Notes: generated from the letters alone by a model not told the origin. Positions 11,641 through 22,903 are shown, numbered from the stretch's first letter. The stretch: 64,000 bases of DNA from Zopfochytrium polystomum (GCA_025765615.1 JAIVFJ010000321.1:1-64000), one strand, 5' to 3'. Translations and numbers: made by a program.

Positions 11641-13245
11641 TAATGAAGCATAAAATGCTGCATAAAACAAATGTGTCAATTGCCAAAAATGGGGCAAATG
11701 GCATTATTCCTGCCAAAAACTACGGGTGGTTTTCCTTGTAATTAGGCTGGAGACCCAACAAACTTTTATCCCTTGCTATTGCTGTCACTTGCGACTGATA
11801 TAGCAGCAGCTTTGCCGCCGCTAGATTCGCCGCCTTCGGCTGCGATCTACTCATTTTCAACTCCATTCACGTGTTTTGTGAATTCTACATCACTGCCACC
11901 TGATAGTGGTAGCAAAGCTGAAGCTATATTTGCGACTTTCAGCTGCAATCTACTATTCAACTTCAACCCATTAATTTTGTTATTAGCTTATTCTCTGCTT
12001 ACCACCACTGCTGCCCGATGTAGCAGCAGCTTAGCTGCTGCTAGATTCACACCCATCAGCTGCAATCATCATTTTGACACACCCTTGTGGCAGCAACTCA
12101 TCTTGTATTGGCCATTGCCACACTCATTTTTTCTTAGTCTGACAGTCTCCATAACAGCTGACTGATGTAGCAATGGCCGCTAGATTTGCAGCCTTCGGCT
12201 GCAGTCTCATCGTCCTTGTCAAACCCAAACCCATAATGGCAGCAGCAGAGCTACTTGCCATAACCATTTTTACTTTTCGTTTTACTCTCTCACTCATGAA
12301 AATGCGGCATTAAGCAAATATGTTGCTTAACAAATGGAACAATGGCATTATATTATTCCTGCCAAAAACTGGAAGCTATATGTTTTTCCCAGCTAATTGA
12401 GCTTGACTGGAGATAGCCCAACAATTTATTTCTCGCTAATGTCCTGCTGACCGATATAGTGGCAGGTAAGCTGCTGCAAGATTCACAGTCTTTGGCTGCG
12501 ATCCAATATTCATTTTCAAAAACTAAAAGCGTGTTTTTTCTCTTAATTCTCCATCACTGCCACCTGATTGCGGAAGAGAAGCCGCAGCTAGATTTGCAAC
12601 CTTCAGCCGCAATCTACTTTTCATTTTCAACACCATAAGCGTGTTATTTGCAAACTCTCCCATTAACATCACTGCCGTTTGACTTAGCGGCGTGGATTTG
12701 CAGCGACCATCGTTTTCGACACTATTATGGCCCACCAATATAGCGGTGACTCGCCACCGCCAGATTCGCAGCCTTTTGTTGCGGTCTGGTCATCATTTTC
12801 AACACTATATGCAGCGGCCGCTGCATGCCCATGATTGTGAGCTTCCCCCACCCCATCTACCCCGTCCATCCCATCCTCCTTAGCGGCCCGAAGGCCGCGA
12901 GTCTGCAAGTCTGAGACCGCGACGGCGACTTTGCCGAGCCAGCGGCCGCAGCCCGACAGAGTCGAAAGACCATCACCATCACAATCACCATCTACGCGCA
13001 GCGCAACCTTCTTTGACCCAACAGGAAAATGACTTATCTGACCGCAATTGACCAACCGCGGCCGCAGGCCGCACAGCACCACAAGCAACTTTTCCGATCC
13101 AACTGACGCCGCCTCGCCAGCTTCGGCCGGCGACTTTTCAGGCGGCCGCCCATCACGAGACTACCAAACACAAATCGAGTGGGCCGCTCGTTCGCGATTT
13201 CCTGTGGACGTAGGCCCGCTGCGGCCGCGCTTGGAGCAGCATCAC
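11641..13245. repeat. Degenerate higher-order tandem repeat (satellite) of GC hairpin units
   Basis: Units of roughly 55 bp beginning like 'ACTGATATAGCAGCAG' and ending 'CAGCCTTCGGCTGCGATC' recur near 11793, 11898, 12014, 12160, 12448, 12563, 12678 and 12737. They sit in a longer period of about 650 bp, because 'TTCCTGCCAAAAACT' occurs at about 11707 and again at 12356. The unit core is a short inverted repeat, for example GCAGCC-TTC-GGCTGC (about 12191), GCGGCC-CGAA-GGCCGC (12883-12898) and GCGGCC-GCA-GGCCGC (13058-13072). The copies have diverged, but the hairpin potential is kept with different sequences. No coding frame survives. Confidence 0.7.
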
Positions 13246-13294
13246 ATTTCATGAGACATACGCTGCAATCGCGGTCTTTGGCTGCTTGTGTAGC

Positions 13295-13299
<5 letters not shown>

Positions 13300-13357
<58 letters not shown>
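13300..13357. repeat. (CT)n microsatellite
   Basis: Nearly perfect CT dinucleotide run, directly after the hairpin satellite. Confidence 0.9.
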
Positions 13358-14679
13358 GCAGAGGTGGATGCAATTGCAACAAATGCAGTTGCAACAGCAG
13401 AGAACTCTCCTTATCCCACGCAATGGTGACGACAACAGCCAAAGGCCATCCTCGCAGACAGTTTGCGGCGACTGCGGCCTCACAGCCATATGGCCACCGC
13501 CTTAGTGGCCTTTGACCACGCTCCGCACACCTGCTGACAGGCAAGAAGGGGGCAGCAGACATCTCCCTTTTCCTGATACAGTATGTCTCATGAGTATTTC
13601 TTCATTGGGGCAGTCAGTCAGGTGCGAAGCGCAGACAGGCAAGCTTCCTTTCCCTTTCAATCTTGTTCTCTCTTTATAGTTTTTCCACTTCCTCTTGCGC
13701 ACTGTGGGTGTGGGTTGTTGGCATGTGGAAAAAAATGTCTGATCTGGTGAAGAAGAACCATTCTTAATGAATACATTCAGTGATTATCTCTGCAGTGGAG
13801 TGTTGTGGCTCAGAGAAAGAATAGAAAATGGCATGGCGCAGGAGTAGGATGAGTGAGAAGATGGCAGCTTGCAGTATGGTAGCAGTGACATGCTGGGGTA
13901 TACACACAGGTCAGCCTGGACACAAGTGGTGCGCGTCTCTGCAGCTGACAGGGTGTCAGAAATGGTGACTACAGATTTCTTTTGTTAGCCTGCTTAATAA
14001 ATAAGAATACATCTATGTTTTACTTTGATTGAATTCTCATTGATTTGCTTCTTCTCAAGACAGAGACAATATCATATATCCATGCTTCAGCATATCAGTT
14101 GTGAACACTTCTTCATTCCACTGCCTCCCTGTTTTTAGAAAGTACAAAATCCAAAAAGCCAAAAAATTTCTGGCCTTTGTGGATATCTCATTTGAATATC
14201 CACAATCAGTCCTCTGGGAAAATCCTGATGATGTGAAGAACAGACATACTTTGTCTGTAGCCTGCAGTCACAAAAGGGTATCCCCTTAGCCGCACAGCAA
14301 ATGGGCAAGAGACAGGCGTTCTGCGCCTGTGACCTGTCCCCTACAGTCATCTCTGCTGCACCAAAAGCCTTTCATGGGATCATCCTGGTGACAGCTCTGT
14401 CCACAGCCCAGTTGCACAACAAATCCTCCAGATATATAGGCTAACTTGGACGTCAGTTAATCACTTCACACTACTACATACTCCCATACACTTCATAAAT
14501 GACTTAGTTACTTGCTGTCACTCACCACATCAAATTCACAACACAATCTTGATTCTCTTCCCTGATAAATTAGTTTGATGAATTTGTAATTCGCAGTTGA
14601 AGAATAAAAATGACTGTAGTTTTTGTGAAAAATCATTTAAAACGCCAAAAGCACATCCAGGCAATTTCACTGTAATAGT
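13358..14679. other. Unannotated stretch between the satellite and the nested LTR elements
   Basis: No recognisable gene. Base composition moves from GC-rich satellite to AT-richer, repeat-like sequence. Short frames on both strands show no family resemblance. Confidence 0.4.
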
Positions 14680-14842
14680 TGCTAGGCAAGCGTGACTGGC
14701 ACAGAATAAAAACCTCTACTATATTATCTGCTTGAGCAGAGGAGGTGGAAAACTGTTAACACTGGGTTTCTGTTCCACTTAATACTCAGAGTATTTGGCA
14801 ACAGTGCAAGCCAGCGCCCAGGTCTGCATTGGCAGTGGCTCG
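14680..14842 (-). mobile_element. LTR family B, part 1 (split by copia element 1)
   Basis: Read on the minus strand this is the 3' part of an LTR ending GCCTAGCA. It contains AGTATTAAGTGGAAC and CCTCTGCTCAAGCAGATAAT, both also present at about 19063-19207 and 37080-37200. The other part of the same LTR lies at 21382-21478 and starts TGTTAGGCAGAAC. Copia element 1 sits in the middle, flanked by the 5-bp duplication GCTCG. Confidence 0.75.
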
Positions 14843-15132
14843 TGAAAGAATTTGCTATGGTGGCTGATTGATGGGTTGGGCTGCTGTGGTGTACACTACT
14901 GAAGGTGGTGGTGGTGGGAGGTTGATCTTGGCTTCTGTCAGTCTTGTGTTTGTCTTTATACAAAACTGTTACAAGGACCATCACTTGCAAAATGCTGCAA
15001 GGTCTTGTGTTTGTCTTTATACAAAACTGTTACAAGGACCATCACTTGCAAAATGCTGCAAGTCATCCTTGCAGAGCAGAAACTGGTCAAAGCTCCTGCA
15101 CACTGCTTACACCAAAAGACCCAAAACTAACA
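14843..15132 (-). repeat. 3' LTR of copia element 1
   Basis: 290 bp. It carries an exact tandem duplication of 61 bp (about 14941-15061, unit containing TTGTCTTTATACAAAACTG), which accounts for the whole length difference from the 229-bp 5' LTR. Apart from this the two LTRs read as identical. On the sense (minus) strand a TATAAAG box is visible in TTTTGTATAAAGAC; the duplication also doubles this box. Confidence 0.9.
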
Positions 15133-15283
15133 CTCCCCCCTAAGCTGTGGGCAGGAGCAAAGGCCGGCACGGAGGAAAACCTTAAGCCATAGTCAACTTA
15201 AGGAAACCGTACACCGGAGAAAGAAGAATCACAAACAGGTATGACTGGCCATCAGATGGCAGAACAGAAAGGACAGACCACAC

Positions 15284-16251
15284 CTACAAAAATGGATGGG
15301 GGCACATATTGAACTTCAGAGGTAAAAGAAAATAAGTCAAAGTAATGAAAAAGAACAAAGAAGAAAACAGCTTCGCAGATAAGAAAAAATGAATCAGAGG
15401 AAACAGACCAGTGCGACTCAGATGGTATGCACTGAGAGCAGCTGAGAGAGATTTTGTCATATAGTATGCAGGCTGTTCTTCTCCAGCAATCCATTCAAGC
15501 CGTACTACCTTTTGTTCCACAAGTTCTTGAATATAATGATACTTTACCATGATATGTTTTGACCGATTGGTGTAAAGATCATTTGAACTGAGGTTGATCA
15601 CACTTCTGTTGTCAGTGTAGATGACAAGTGGAGTTGGAGACAGAAGTTGAAGTGCTGAGTAGAGTTGGGATAGTGCCTGAGGTTCTCGTCCCAGTTCAGA
15701 CACAGCTACATATTCAGCTTCCTGCGGTGACAGCATGACAGTACTGCTCTGAAGAGATGTCCAACTAATAGCTGTTCCTCCAAATAGAACATAGTAGCCA
15801 GGCTGTGATTTCCCATCTGAGTGGACACCATGGGCAGCGTCGGAGTAACCGGCTATATCTGTGAAGTTGCGAGAATAGAATAAACCATGCTCACTATTAC
15901 CATTGAGATATTCGAGAGCCAGAATAAGGATCTTCATGTGTTGCTCGCTAGGATCCTTGCTGAAGGCACCAAGATGTGAAACTGCTGGGGCAAGGTCTGG
16001 TCGCCTGTGTGTTGCAAGGTAGTTGATGCCGTCATGTATTGCCTGGTACAGTCTCTGATCTGAAGTTGCTTTGTCGATCCTGCGTGGCTGAAGATTGAGA
16101 GACGACTGGGAAGGCCAGTTACTGCAGTGTGGTTGTTGATAGTGTTTGCATGGCACTGAATTAACTCCTTGCTACAGACTTTCTTGTGTAAGAAGATTCT
16201 GTCATGTTGATGTTCCAGCTGCATATTGAGGATGGTTTTCATTGCTCCCAT
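15284..16251 (-). pseudogene. Copia pol C-terminus: RT tail and RNase H (element 1)
   Basis: The minus-strand frame starting near 16156 gives a copia RNase H: GYSDAAHGVHSDGKSQPGYY (first acidic residue in YSD), SSTVMLSPQEAEYVAVSELG (catalytic Glu in EAEY), VIYTDNRSVINLSSN and RSKHIMVKYHYIQELVEQ. A second frame (16251-15934) supplies the preceding RT tail (ILNMQLEHQHDRIFLHKKVC). The two are out of phase, so at least one frameshift separates them. RNase H removes the RNA strand of the RNA/DNA hybrid during reverse transcription. Best-preserved coding part of element 1, but not translatable as one polyprotein. Confidence 0.85.
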
Positions 16252-16455
16252 TTCGCAGAGTATGTAAAAAGATTAGGCAAGGCAATGGCAGAAGGAGTTT
16301 TTGCCAGAATCACCAAAAACAAATATTGTTAACTTAGCTTGCGTTGTGGATGATGAGTTAATCTGACAAAGGAGGATGCAGTAGTCCCAGAAGATTGCAT
16401 GACTTTCCTGACAACTGTTTGATTTTGGTGGCTGTTCAACTCCAGCAGTCAGTGC

Positions 16456-16677
16456 TGTCAGGAACAGGGCAGGACAGGACAAGGCAGAGAAGGAACTTTT
16501 GAGAGTCTTCCTTGTCAAGACTCAAAGGAAGTTCCAGAAAGAGCAATTAGTAATACAATGATACCAATGATAACACGACAAGTCAGGAAAGCAAAGAAGG
16601 TTCCAGAAGGTTCCACAAGGTTCCATGAAGGAATGTTCTAGAAGGTTCTGGAGGTTTCCAGAGGGTGATTCATAACA
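16456..16677 (+). mobile_element. Solo LTR of copia family D inside element 1
   Basis: TGTCAGGAACAGGGC at the start and GATTCATAACA at the end match the LTR at 24703-25010. It is 222 bp, with about 86 bp missing between 'AAGGAAC' and 'TTTTGAGAG'. Direct 5-bp duplications AGTGC flank it (16451-16455 and 16678-16682). No internal sequence is attached, so it is a solo LTR left by LTR-LTR recombination. It splits the RT remnant of element 1. Confidence 0.9.
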
Positions 16678-16689
16678 AGTGCGGCGGTA

Positions 16690-17100
16690 ATGAACTGCTC
16701 GATGCAGATTTGGCTTATATAAAATATGCTGTTGAGGTATGTGTTGCTGATATCCACTGTGCCAGTGTCCCAGTTGATTCAGGCAGCCATTTCAGTGAGT
16801 TAACAAAGACTATTGATTAGGACAAGAGGTGGGTGAGTATTCTGAATATAAATGCAATGACACTAAGTGGGGCCCTTAGCCATGAGCTGTGCATAGAAGC
16901 ACTCAATGCTGCTGTCTTCACAAAGTTTGACCTTGTAGGCCCATTTGTTCCAGGTTTTGTTGACATTCGTGGGTTGTTCAATAACTTCAAAAGCTGTCTG
17001 CACATATACATGGATCTGGGCAAGGTGTGCTTGTCAAACACAGTTGGCCTGAATGTGTACACTGAAGGTAAGAAGTTTGTGGTGGATTCCAAACTTTAAA
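16690..17100 (-). pseudogene. Copia RT N-terminal remnant (element 1)
   Basis: On the minus strand this matches the better-preserved RT N-terminus of element 2 (40060-40340), for example 'AACAAATGGGCCTACAAGG' read as NKWAYK-like and FGILTHLLS. Frameshifts abound. The RT palm motif (YxDD) is not found anywhere between here and the RT tail at about 16250. Confidence 0.6.
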
Positions 17101-17189
17101 GTGCTATGTTTGTTTTGTGGTTGTAGAGAAATAGAATCTACTTGTGATGGTTTTAACTTTAAGAAACTTTAGGGAAAATTAGTTCAGAT

Positions 17190-17674
17190 TTTCTAAGATA
17201 CCCTACACACAAAAGAAAGCACAAGAGAAAAAACTCTGCACAGGTGAGCCTTCCGCACGATGCTGGTCTGGGCTCCCCCCAGTACCCTATGAGGAGAGGC
17301 GACCACTCCCCCATACACAGCTTGCCCTCAACGCTTTCCCCTGCGTCTCGCCTGGGCACATCAGGAGAATAACTGTCTCCTGGTTGGTACTCCTTGCAGA
17401 ATGGGCTCCCTGCTCAGGACTCCACCTCCTCTGACACAGGTCCAGGCCACACTAGCCTACAAGCTGGGACTTCGGTGTTCGTGGGCCTTCGGTTGATTTC
17501 ACATTGCCAGTCTGCCACATCAGTCCGGCCTTCCACAGTCATGCCTATAGTGCTCCCAGTAAGGCCCACTGGGGGTGACGTTAATTGCAGTAGCACGGAA
17601 TCCAACCCGTCGTGCCGTCACCTCCAACACCAGAGCTGTACACCGTTATCCGATTCACTTTCGCTGTGGATTAC
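17190..17674 (-). other. Non-coding, intron-like block within copia pol (element 1 copy)
   Basis: A block homologous to 40601-41093 of element 2. On the minus strand it begins with GTAATC directly after a coding frame ending ELVKSINHM, the position where element 2 has GTAAGC after ELVKSVTPQ. It lies between the integrase linker and RT and has no open frame in either copy. See the finding on intron-like blocks. Confidence 0.5.
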
Positions 17675-19062
17675 CATGTGGTTGATACTTTTTACCAATT
17701 CCAGTTTAACTTTTTCCAATTCTGATTGCTGAAGCTGAATGCTGACCGAATGGAGGAAGTTGTTGTTTTCTGGAGTGACTCTGCTGTGGGGAATGGTTGA
17801 TGCTTTGTCTGACTTTGTTGAGGCTGCAGAAAACTGAAAGCAATTCCAATTCAACTTGTTCAACTGGCAAAATTCAAGTTCAAAGATGGTTCAAGGTGAC
17901 TGCTGACTGAATGGAGCAAAGTGGTGATGTTGGTGTTGTTTCTGAAGCTGATCTGCAGGAATGAATAGTTGAAGGTTTCCTGAATTTTGCTGAGATTGCT
18001 GAGGTTTGAATAGTTTATTGATATGGTAATTGTAACTGTGTGTGAGGTGGTTGATTTTTGTTTTTGTTGGTCTAGAGTGGAAAATAAAGATAGATGCAAA
18101 GTTAGTGGTAGAAAGCATTAGTGAGAGTTAGTATATCCAGATGTTTCCACAGAGTTTGATTGCTTGATGATGATTTGCCTTTAGTCTCCATATGATGTTG
18201 TGGAATTTATGCTAGTAGAAGAGTGTTAGTGCAGGCAAAGGGAACAAAGACTTAGCCTGATGTCTTCTACTCTGCCTCATTAAAGAATCAGCAGAATGTT
18301 TTTGTCAAGTCTAACATCCAAGCCAAACCACAAAGTTTCTGGTCAGATTACAAAAGTTGAGGGCAATCTCTGAAGCTTCCAGATCCTGGTTATGCTGCAT
18401 GAATGCATGCTGGATGAATGCATGAGGCATTCAAAGAACATAGCTGTTCTGGAGTGACTCTATTAAGAGCAGTTTTAAATTTCAGTAATCTTGCAAGGTT
18501 GAGCTTGTTTATAGTTTGCTCTGAAAAAGTGTCAGTGTTGAGTGTCCAATAAAAATAAACGTTGATACTCCTCGGAATGAGGCAAAAGTTATTTCAAGGA
18601 ACATTGCGTTTTGTCACAGAAGTTGGTTAGGATAATTCATCAGGGTGATGCAATCAAGGTGAGGATTCAGGTATGGCTGTGGAATTTCCTGTGATGTGGG
18701 ACCTGGTGTAGTGGGTTAGTATGTCTGTGTATAAAAGCTGAAGCAGTCAATATGTGTGAGTTGAGGTCCCTAGCCAGGGTCAAGTAAGCCAAGCAATAAT
18801 AGTGTATTCCATAGTTCGAATCCTGAGTCCAGATTCATTTGGCTAAAATAGATAGAGTGTTTTCCAAGGCAGCAGCCTGGCACCAAGAAGACCACGCCAA
18901 GTTGGTGCCAATCCATGCTGAGACCACTTTGCAACTCTGCGCTGATGATCATCGTTCACTTATTCCAAGCATTCTCCATCTAATTGGCAATACAGTGCCA
19001 GCGATCATCTTTCACTTATCCCTAGAATCCTCCCCCCTAAGTGGAAGATGATGTTTGATGTT

Positions 19063-19207
19063 GGACTGGGCGCTGGCTTGTGCTGATGACAAGTACTCTG
19101 AGTATTAAGTGGAACGGAAACCCAGTGTCAACAGTTTTCCTCCTCCTCTGCTCAAGCAGACAATATATGAGAGGTTTTGACCCTGTGCCGGTCACGCTTG
19201 CCTAGCA
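19063..19207 (+). mobile_element. LTR family B fragment inside element 1
   Basis: Matches the 3' half of the family B LTR at 37090-37235 and the minus-strand copy at 14680-14842: AGTACTCTGAGTATTAAGTG, CTCCTCTGCTCAAGCAGA, ending GCTTGCCTAGCA. The start of the LTR is missing, so it is a truncated insertion or a remnant of rearrangement inside the decayed interior. Confidence 0.6.
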
Positions 19208-20036
19208 ACCACTCAGAATAGACTGTTTACAAAATGGTTAGAGGATTGTTAAACTACTCAACCAGTCCTTGTTCTATCAATGAATGGACTGCAAATTGTC
19301 TTTGGCTGAAGTGCTGAAGTTATGTGAGAAAAGATAAAGAGAGGCTTAGCTTGATGCAACAGAGTCCAAAGTTATGAGGAAATTGCACAAGGTTGCCATG
19401 GTTGTGAGAGTTGGCACTTGCACAACTGTTGGTCATCCCAATCACTAATATGTTTGATGGTGAGAGTTTCAGTGTGGTTGAAAACACTCTGATCTCAAAA
19501 GGTGGCCATGTCAATGATAATTGTATCAGGGAATCCAGAAATTGAACTGCCAACTCAATGGGTTGATAGACGAGGAAAACACCATATCATTAATTCCTAA
19601 TTTGTTATGCCCTGTTGAAAATGAGTAAGTATTATTAAGAGGGCACAGGGACAGTTGTTAGAGGTGCAGGTCTCCAAAAACTAAAATGCCTGTGTTGATG
19701 TTCATGGAATGATGAATCATTACTGACAGGAGACTGCATGGCTGAATGTTGAGAGGATAAAGGCAGTTACTTTGATGCATATCAAAAGCGAAGAGCAAAA
19801 CACTTAGCAGATTGATTATTAGTTGATGGAGCTGGTTGGTTTTTGAGGACCTCTGCTGTTTGTTGTTCAATCAATATGAAGAGGCAGATAACCAGGATAG
19901 TAATAGTTGGTGTGGTGATTTCTGGTGCAGCAGTAGCCGAGTGATTGTTGCTTGATCAGCCAGCTCGATGTGTTGCTTATCAAAGTTGTTTTGTTAAACA
20001 GGTTTTTGAAGCGTGAGATTAGTTTGGCTAAACTTG

Positions 20037-20548
20037 TTATCTGAGGAGCTGGGTTGCTGACAACAAGAAAAACTTTTCCTTTCCCCATATCCAATGGGCT
20101 TTGGCCCAGTGAGCCAACAAAGATTCAAACAACTTGTTGGAAAGGGCGAATATGATGGAGAAGTTCTCCAGCTGCTGACTTTGCAAAGCTGTCGACTCGA
20201 TGGTATGCTTCAGTGAATCGGGTAATGACGGCATCTGAGGCTTCAGTTGGTTCCATTTTAATGCATTCAAAGTCGTCAATGATCTCCTTTGCAAGTTCGA
20301 CCAGGTGTGATTTGGGTGAGGGCTCGATAGATGTGGCGAGGAATGATTAGACAGCAATGTGCATTCTGGTTGTGTGCACCAGGAAACCAAGTTACTTTCT
20401 CTGGTCCACAAGACGGAGGCACCAGTTGGAATCTCTGTCCTTGGAATGGTCCATCTCTGATGAGACAGGTTCCAGTGTCACAGAGGTCAAGTGGATCAAC
20501 TGCATCGTTCTGCTCTGCGTTGATGTGATTGGTTGAGTCAGTAGTCAT
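20037..20548 (-). pseudogene. Copia gag remnant (element 1)
   Basis: The ATG at 20548 starts MTTDSTNHINAEQNDAVDPL, parallel to the element 2 gag start at 43849 but lacking about 40 residues after the first six (internal deletion). Downstream pieces such as FSIIFALSNKLFESLLAHWA and VFLVVSNPAPQITSLAKLIS match element 2 in another frame. The capsid-like gag packages the element RNA; here it is broken by frameshifts. Confidence 0.7.
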
Positions 20549-21147
20549 GTTGTTTTCTCAGGACGATTATGTGTGCCAAGTTTGAAGGGATTTCGTTGGA
20601 TTTTGGGTGTGTTGTGAAGGTGGTGTTGCAGCAGATGAAAAGTTGGTTTGTTAGCTTGGTGTGTGTCAGGTAGGGGGGTGGTCGTTGTCTGCAATTGGGG
20701 ACAAAAAATCAAAAATTAATGGTGAGGGTTGGAGGTAATCTGGTGACCCTGAATGGAAAAAGGCATCGGTTATCACGAAGGAGAGTGATTTTGGGGTGCC
20801 GTTGGTGGCAGTCGTGTAGTCCCGAAGCAGGCCTTTCTAATGATAGCTTGGGATCGGCTGGGGGAGGTCTGGAAGGCGAGCAAATTGAGGTTGAAGTTGG
20901 AAAAGTAGGCGACAACTTTGGAGGCGGTGGATACGACGTAGGAGCGTCCGATCCGAGATCAGGTGCGTTCGTTGGAAAGAGGAGATCAAGAGCTTTCCGA
21001 TGATAGTAACGAAATTGCTGTACGATGTCTGTAGCGCCTGTGATCGCTCCACGAAGTTGGCAGATCTGAAAAGCGTACAACCCCTTCTACTGATTGGATT
21101 TTGTTGAAACCAAGGGGGAAGTGATTGGGATGGGTAACAGTTTTGTA

Positions 21148-21376
21148 TGAAAGAATTTGCTATGGTGGCTGATTGATGGGTTGGGCTGCTGTGGTGTACA
21201 CTACTGAAGGTGGTGGTGGTGGGAGGTTGATCTTGGCTTCTGTCAGTCTTGTGTTTGTCTTTATACAAAACTGTTACAAGGACCATCACTTGCAAAATGC
21301 TGCAAGTCATCCTTGCAGAGCAGAAACTGGTCAAAGCTCCTGCACACTGCTTACACCAAAAGACCCAAAACTAACA
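21148..21376 (-). repeat. 5' LTR of copia element 1
   Basis: 229 bp; on the minus strand it starts TGTTAGTTTTGGGTC and ends AAATTCTTTCA. The sequence just inside (TACAAAACTGTTACCCATCC on the minus strand) is also conserved next to the related LTR at 49386-49631 and is the likely primer-binding region, though I cannot name the tRNA. Confidence 0.9.
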
Positions 21377-21381
21377 GCTCG

Positions 21382-21478
21382 CTCTCCCACGGGCATTGTG
21401 AGAACAATAATTGACAGTCACAATAGGTTTGGGTCTGTCTTGTGCCTCTTGGTGCTAACCAGTCAGTTCTGCCTAACA
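21382..21478 (-). mobile_element. LTR family B, part 2 (split by element 1)
   Basis: On the minus strand it starts TGTTAGGCAGAACTGACTGG and runs to the GCTCG duplication; continues at 14842-14680. It aligns with 36979-37080 on the plus strand. Confidence 0.75.
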
Positions 21479-22835
21479 ACTTCAGTACTATGAAAAAGTG
21501 AGAATAACTTGTCACCCAAGTAGGTTATCCCATTTAGGTAGTCCCACAGAAACAATTCCCTGGCGATTTTGGTGAGCCAAACCTCAAAGAAAACATCATC
21601 ACCATGAATAACACAAATGTCTTCTACAAATTTCCTTGAATAGGCTGGCCTATTTAAGAGGGAAGCTGGTGATCAAAGTTGAAATCCGCCGCTGGGGAGG
21701 AAAAAATTACAGCGATATCCCGAAAACTTTTGCAAACCAAGTGAAAATGAAGCGAAAATCAACTCAAATCAAGTCCAACAGAGTTGATTTCGACTTGTTT
21801 TTCATGAGGTTGCCCAAAGTTTTCGTGCTAGTGCTGTTACATAATTAATGAAACCAGTAAAAATGAAAAAATTCCGATCCTTTATGAGGGATGGCCAGTA
21901 GTGATCTTTCTCCTACATGTAGGAACCCTTCATTACACAAGCTGTGTGCATCCGATTGGCATAAAAAGGAAACGGCAGGATAAAAAGCTTTGGCAGAACT
22001 TTCAAATAATATGCGTGGAAGATGAATTCGGCCATAACTGGACGAACACGGCTGCACAGCAGCGGAAAAAAAGTGACAAAAAAATCTTCATTTAGGATGT
22101 TGGTGGCGGTTGAAGGAGTCAAGTTGATTGATTCTTGAGGATTATGCACCAGGAGAACTCAGGTGTCAACCACCAATGTTGGAATCAGCGCGCAGCTAAC
22201 CCGCATCCGCATCTCAATGTCCCTTTTACCAGCAAGCAACAGAAGAAACTTGGCTTTGGTGGTTCAATTTCCGAGGGACAGGCAGCGGGTGGCACAGTGT
22301 GGTGTGGTGTGCTCACCCCGCTTGCTGGTCTCGTTGTTCGCTCTGTCTTTGTCTCTGTCGCCCTTCTCTGTCTCTCGCTCGCTCCACCACCCTCCACCCA
22401 CCCGTCGAACCCCCCGATGCTCCTCCCCACCCCCGTCGGTCACGCGGGCACGCGGCACGCGGCACGCGCATGAGCGAGTCAGAGGTGAGAGCACATGAAA
22501 GGAAGCCAGCCAGCGTGAAGAACTACCGCAGACTCAGCTGCACGCTCTGCTACGTCGCCCGCCCCCCGCCGCCGCCCCCCACCCCTCGCATCCCGCCGCC
22601 GCCGCCGCAACGACTCGCTCCCGCTCCTCGCTGCGTCGCTGTCACCCGTCCTCCCCACTCTTTTCCCCTCACCGTGCGCGCTGCGGTCTCGACAAGGACC
22701 AAGACACGGCGACGCCAACCAACCGCGGTCGGTCGGACAACTGGTTCAAAGCCAGCAACTTTGAGAGGCAGACCCACAGCAGCGACCGTTGTTGCATGCA
22801 CGCCAAATAAGCATACGCAAGCACACACGCACACC

Positions 22836-22878
<43 letters not shown>

Positions 22879-22903
22879 CACACACCCCAAGCAGCAAGAA
22901 ACG
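21479..22903. other. Intergenic, no recognised gene; (CA)n tract
   Basis: AT-rich to about 22150, then C-rich. A (CA)n microsatellite occupies about 22837-22876, ending 27 bp before the small ORF at 22904. Overlapping frames are low-complexity or start at non-ATG codons. Confidence 0.4.

Larger units (their letters stand above)
14838..21381 (-). mobile_element. Ty1/copia LTR retrotransposon, element 1 (family A), full length with TSD
   Basis: LTRs at 14843-15132 (3') and 21148-21376 (5'), both TG...CA read either way, are flanked by direct GCTCG duplications at 14838-14842 and 21377-21381. The polypurine tract CTTAGGGGGGAG lies next to the 3' LTR (complement of 15133-15145). The interior, read on the minus strand, has a gag start (ATG at 20548, MTTDSTNH) and gag remnants (VFLVVSNPAP at about 20070), an N-terminal reverse-transcriptase remnant (17.1-16.7 kb), RT C-terminal remnant (16.25-16.05 kb) and RNase H (16.1-15.4 kb). 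Frameshifts and stops break every domain, so the copy cannot encode its own enzymes. A solo LTR of family D interrupts the RT remnant. Orientation follows from RNase H and the PPT. Confidence 0.92.
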
